From assembly GCF_015624425.1 (NCBI RefSeq), contig NZ_CP049919.1:2418001-2482000 (forward strand): a DNA stretch of 64,000 nucleotides, written 5' to 3'. The notes under the pieces are model-generated. The model did no database searches, was not told the origin of the DNA, and saw only the letters and a list, made by a program, of their open reading frames with translations. Made by a program: the position numbers and the translations under genes. This DNA comes from Roseateles sp. DAIF2 (GTDB taxonomy: Bacteria; Pseudomonadota; Gammaproteobacteria; Burkholderiales; Burkholderiaceae_C). Below, one piece after another: positions 63,601 through 64,000 of the stretch; the first letter of the stretch is position 1; each line of letters begins with the position of its first letter.

Positions 63601-64000
63601 GGTGATGTAAACATCCAGGCCAAGTCGATCGACATCGTCGAGGCGCGGGAGCTTGGCAGTCAGAGCAGCGAGACCCGGTTCAAGCAAAGCGGCCTGACGG
63701 TGGCCATCACCAGCCCGGTGCTCAGCGCGATCCAGGCGGCCGGTAGCCAGATCAAGGCTGCACAGAACACCGGCTCCGATCGCATGAAGGCATTGGCCGC
63801 AGCCAATGTGGCCTTGAACGCCAAGCAAGCCCTGGATGCGGTGCAAGGCGGGCAGGGGCTGGTACCCACCGGTGCCAAGAATCCTGACGGGTCGTCCGTC
63901 ATGATGGAAGGCAACGCCGCCGACAAGGCCGGGGGCATAGGCATCAACTTCAGCGTGGGCGGCTCCAGCAGCCAGAGCAAGCAGCAAAGCAGCGCCGACA
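51625..64000 (+). CDS. Giant TpsA exoprotein, filamentous haemagglutinin/CdiA-like (3' end outside window)
   Basis: One uninterrupted frame of more than 4,120 codons from the ATG at 51625 to the window edge. It starts with an extended signal peptide region (MNRLQYRIVFNKERGQ), then a long h-region. The TPS secretion domain follows (about 70-310) with NPAGIQIDGG, the NPNGI-type motif. Residues about 350-2,950 are FHA-type beta-helix repeats with LDNxGG units. From about 3,490 comes the block typical of CdiA-like proteins (PSNSLFKARSESSARYLVETDPQFANYRSW, given only in part as PSNSLFKARS and YRSWLSSDHL), then FHA-2 type repeats. The toxin or adhesive C-terminus lies beyond the edge, so adhesin versus contact-dependent-inhibition toxin cannot be decided. 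Confidence 0.93.
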   Translation, partial: MNRLQYRIVFNKERGQLMAVAENARSQGKSSGQSPARRSSATLSLLALAGGLGLAGAALAQIKADTSAPKNQQPTVLNTANGTPLVNIQTPGAAGVSRNSYSQFDVQGKGVVLNNVRGDAATQLGGWVQGNPWLAKGSARVILNEINSGQPSQLKGFVEIAGQRAELIIANPAGIQIDGGGFINASSATLSTGTTRWGADGGIAGFAVQGGLIRVDGKGLDASQTDYTALLARAVELNAGLWAKDLRVSTGTRVMASDGAAGGPSGGELLAPADATRPRYALDSTALGGIYAQRITLVGTEAGLGVRQAGQMVGGQLRLSAEGWLDNSGTIYAQDQKKAEGGAAPALQLRMREGVRNAGWLAARGSAEISGERLQGEAGSVTAAGLTENGALAGAGDLSLQAVQSQRQAGQLLAAGRLEARAPSLDLSTAQAQAAQLALSGATLRADGALLSASGALSVGAEGLLSTQGSTLIGGRLQLKAGEADNRRGEWLSLGTEAPELQVAGRLNLENGRIAGNGRELAIMAGSMDGRQARLEQYGSGALRLSADAIDLREAGLASQGGLEVRAAGSLLLDGAQAQAQSLQLRTDGLLSQREAQLRSAGKAVLSADRFDNRGGRVLADGGLQLQAGSQLLNDGGQLQAAAGGIELRGAAALSNKAGLIAAREGVDLEAGSLEQAQGGAIAGRDVRLQLQGTLRQQGEASSIAAEGALRIEARAIDNQGQLRAGTTLNLSAQDGAELGGTTYAGGALSAHSGGDLRVRGLLAAQGDLQARAERVLRADAGATIAAGLGSDGRIGGAGRLVLEAGGELALQGQQLAAEAALSGARIDLSATQLQSSGRLSLQSAGELVTEGAKLTAGSLDLAAQDWRHAGGRLELSGRDDLAVALSGRLDNREGSIQSNGRTVSIGAQALDNRGGLIGASGEALHLQAQTLDNRGGRVLASGELGLRAGQLENHDGQLGGRSVQLRAEALRNTGQGLVAAEQALRLDTGSLLNAGSLQAKGALEIDNRGLLDNAGLIRALGDARLHSADLVQRGTTAAAGDLAVRADRVDASGSFVAGLKADNTLGGAGELTLKVAQTLRHGGSVLAAGRATLEGAELQLQGAQLQAAQLRLEAKTGELRLDRAALAAAGDLELRSASTLNTEAARLSGGRVTIGAANWAHAGGQLGQTDAHGSLKAELSGRLDNRGGQIAANGQALNLAAQQLDNGQGRIVSAGQGSELKIVAGSLSGAQGALLAQGALRLNIAGDADLKQAQTQAQQISLQAGSLQHQGGQLLAQGGARLEIAGTLDNTRGLLQSAGDLHLRAGLLNNEDGQIDAATLNVAGGRLDNLGQGLVAARGRLALELAELDNAGRLQAGGDAELLIGGELRNSGLLHAQGRALVRAAELKHSGTLAAAGDLELRATNIASSGSFAAGLKADNGLAAQGDLRLVATQRLQHSGSSLAAGTWSAEAASLDLQGSKNQARQIALQAQSGDLQLNRTTLAAVGQLSLSAAGTLDSSAATLSGASVALSAQDWRHAGGELAQTDAAGHLQVAVTRLIDNQGGRIGANAGSLTLKAQQLDNRQGRIVHAGEGALTLELQRLDGTAGQILGRGDLNLQIGGALELNQAQTQGRSVTLAAASLAHRDAKLISQGAASLNIAGALDNSRGLLQAGETLRIDAASLGNLDGQVEARALQLRLQDGLDNAGRGLIAARETLTVTAGRLDNAGNLQAQGAADLTVRGAIVNSGSLYAQGPLTVRGGGTLNHTGLMAAQGALSVEAARIASSGNFAAGLRPDNQLAAQGDLSLHATETLQHSGSLLAAGRLSASAAGLQLQDSRVQAQRVELNSQGGELRLDRASLGSAGLLKLDGGALDTSGATLSAAQVEIEAQRWTHAGGRLTQTDAAGSLDAKVAGRLDNVGGQIAAAGRALNLQAGELDNGQGRIVHAGSEQLHIVTTGALTGRQGQILGSGELRLEVGGAADLSQAQTQGKQVLLTADSLRHQGGQLLATADARLQLRAGLDNQAGLLQAGGELRVQAGSLDNQDGQLGARAIELNLGQLNNNGRGLINAQQGLTLNASGLANAGSLQADGDIRLNLGGDLSNGGSIYAQGSTQLQLGGHLLNSGTLAAQGALTVEAGSIAGNGTLAAGLRADNTLAAQGDLTLRAVRSVQQGGKVLAAGALNIGAAALNLQDSRVQAARATLSATGGALQLERAVLASAGELNLGSAGLLATDGATLSGASVVLNAAQWRHVNGALTQTGAAGSLQAKVAGQILNQGGQIQAEGGLLRLEAQQLDNGTGRIAQASGGGSLALKLQGGLDGAGGQILSGGGLTIEAGGALNLANAKTQGKDVNLSGASLNHQGGSLVATGSARLTVDGLLDNRGGSLGSSGLLEVRSGSLVNGGDGLLQGGAGLRVTVGATLDNQGGRLRSGAGELQLNAGRIDNRGGSVGSDGALTVQTGGELLNAGGSLVAQQGLTLDAAALGNQQGRIASLRGGAILRVAGGLDNQQGSIQAAQALELVATGLNNRQGEIDAGRLSVDTRGQTLDNSGGRVLARQQLSIGSGTLENRGGLIQSLGDLSLTQTAGAALHNGRDAGIATPTGVHAQGALTIANSGSLVNEAGISAGAGAQIQAGELSNRAELSAAALNLNIAGTLDNQGGRLVGTQSLNASARQLLNQGGMVYGGNTLTLRVQDRIDNSNTVGAGQGIQGGQLDLGAAQLDNRGGQVRANGDLLLNIGQTLDNAGGLIGAGGRLTIGDGGGQPTVSTLSLNNGGGGRIWSGDALSLSVREFVGGATGQISSGGSLSLQGLVGDFVYGAGNQLEARGDLTLGLRGNFTNQGTLRSGGALTVNAVNIDNRAGAELSGRLTFLNAAGGTLSNRGLIDGDGVSLTADRLLNLGSGRIYGGDIVIDGGQLLNDREGGQAAVIAARRSLDARLSRDIVNRDGALIFADGDLGLSGSASLLNENATIEASRLLTLELGGSLINRSVHAGAGSGQESGAASGMRVLDSKAFIRSGGNMEITAGNVLNSGATIEARGDLALKAGDVQNVNPYLMWKAGGDPLGDKVRFVGSYDYCDPTTESGPCLRRENIDEWVYLNGRTLRNAWGDYVLARMASGYDSAIEIHIQGAPIVKRNVPGYGDVFFFEPYETPESGGIYLHAGDALRERHPGQAWEEYVASNPRFSGVAPELVKGGVTEVSQSSAGRIVVGGQLQIQGARITNDMSIVEGRDGVAITGGSVNNLNRTVTVVDPTTGVGRQVSLTLPPTARTYIPTAGSPGGREQAGAVNLGGGASAQSAQNAGLVSAGGGGGLSGLIGQEVRSIATGGAVAPGAMANAGWRHAAGGAAQAVDASGALGGGLAAAHAQLRADGPTAAQQVDAAQAQNGQGPAVQADQRGGRSGVLAALRAAARAQVDGGAGDAEANKLRAAAQAAVVESGAAGAGSKRQPGAASGVTLRGANASFNGKPLAHSVAVDLNMPSNSLFKARSESSARYLVETDPQFANYRSWLSSDHLLQQMQADPAMTQKRLGDGFYEQRLVREQIGQLTGTAFLPGYSSDEAMYRALLDNGASFAKQHQLRPGVALSAEQMSQLTTDLVWLVEQEVSLADGSRQRVLVPQVYLLPREGDLQPSGALIAGGRVEMALSGDFTNQGQVRGTSGVVDVKAQNIANTGSLRGASLALSAREDLRNVGGALSATGDLLVSAGRDLVMETTTASGGTQRGNVTTRDTVLDRVASLSAGGVLVVQAGRDVSLQAVQITQQGSGANGGGAAAAGGVLIQAGRDLTLGTVETASAREQVWNANNFKKESRTQDVGTTVQAEGALVMKAGQDLTATAATLKSVEEGVTLAAGRDVALLAGEANEVIEQMTQTKKRGFLKKKTTTTYSKTDETVALGTEVSGRTLEIKAGEDLRLSAAQVVSDLGTTLTAGGDITVDGVNNRLDSEQFSKTVKSGLFSGGGLGFTIGKQSLSQTVKTSQTQYQGSVVGAVQGDVNVVAGGAYRQTGSHVQAPAGDVNIQAKSIDIVEARELGSQSSETRFKQSGLTVAITSPVLSAIQAAGSQIKAAQNTGSDRMKALAAANVALNAKQALDAVQGGQGLVPTGAKNPDGSSVMMEGNAADKAGGIGINFSVGGSSSQSKQQSSAD
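54223..58800 (+). repeat. Higher-order protein-coding repeat of about 1,071 bp in tpsA
   Basis: The landmark W-x-H-x-x-G-x-L starts at 54223, 55102, 56173, 57244 and 58318 (steps 879, 1071, 1071, 1074). A second landmark, FAAGLKADN or its variant, falls at 54790, 55861, 56935 and 58006 (steps 1071, 1074, 1071). Each unit thus codes for about 357 residues built of smaller LDNxxG repeats. The first unit is shorter by 192 bp (64 codons) between the landmarks. The last one fades after about 480 bp. Units are clearly diverged, so the duplication is not recent. Confidence 0.85.

Overview
The window is high-GC DNA with the gene content and codon usage of a betaproteobacterium of the order Burkholderiales. 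ValS, ExoI, PBP1A, GuaC and LigE are ordinary housekeeping neighbours, and one protein carries a PEP-CTERM tail. The Roseateles/Paucibacter/Mitsuaria group fits, but the genus cannot be fixed from sequence alone. No rRNA, tRNA, CRISPR array, integrase or transposase was found.

Left part (1-19.4 kb): a partial 2-hydroxyacid-dehydrogenase-like gene and valS. Next is a compact four-gene operon: His-rich Spy/CpxP-like protein, dicluster ferredoxin, OmpR-type regulator and histidine kinase. Then come guaC, a long-type beta-ketoacyl synthase III, an SDR protein, a PvdQ/penicillin-acylase-like lipoprotein, mrcA, sbcB, a substrate-binding protein, an NTF2-like protein, an exported ATP-dependent DNA ligase (LigE) and a GGDEF protein with a degenerate active site.

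Central part (19.4-43.4 kb): what looks like a dedicated system for taking up and dismantling a D-amino-acid-containing peptide. It has a FecI-type sigma factor with its FecR, a TonB-dependent receptor with an STN signalling domain, an MFS transporter, three paralogous S12 serine hydrolases resembling microcystinase B (MlrB), two M81 metallopeptidases resembling microcystinase C (MlrC; one fused to an alpha/beta hydrolase), an amidase, a D-arginine-dehydrogenase-like enzyme, and the DgcN/DgcA pair for D-glutamate catabolism. No MlrA is present. Four promoter-like elements with the same unusual layout (GGA-type -35, 12 bases, CGTCT -10) sit in the two divergent intergenic regions and would tie the whole set, including the sigma gene itself, to this sigma factor. 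A PEP-CTERM protein and a large subtilisin-like protease lie inside the island but lack that promoter.

Right part (43.4-64 kb): a winged-helix/Ser-Thr kinase/TPR fusion next to an inverted-repeat operator, a beta-propeller-like lipoprotein, remnants of an iron-uptake locus (3' end of a TonB siderophore receptor and a PepSY membrane protein), then a c-di-GMP class I (GEMM) riboswitch leading into a two-partner secretion pair: a TpsB transporter and a giant TpsA adhesin/CDI-type exoprotein of more than 4,100 codons that runs off the window and contains an about 357-residue higher-order repeat.
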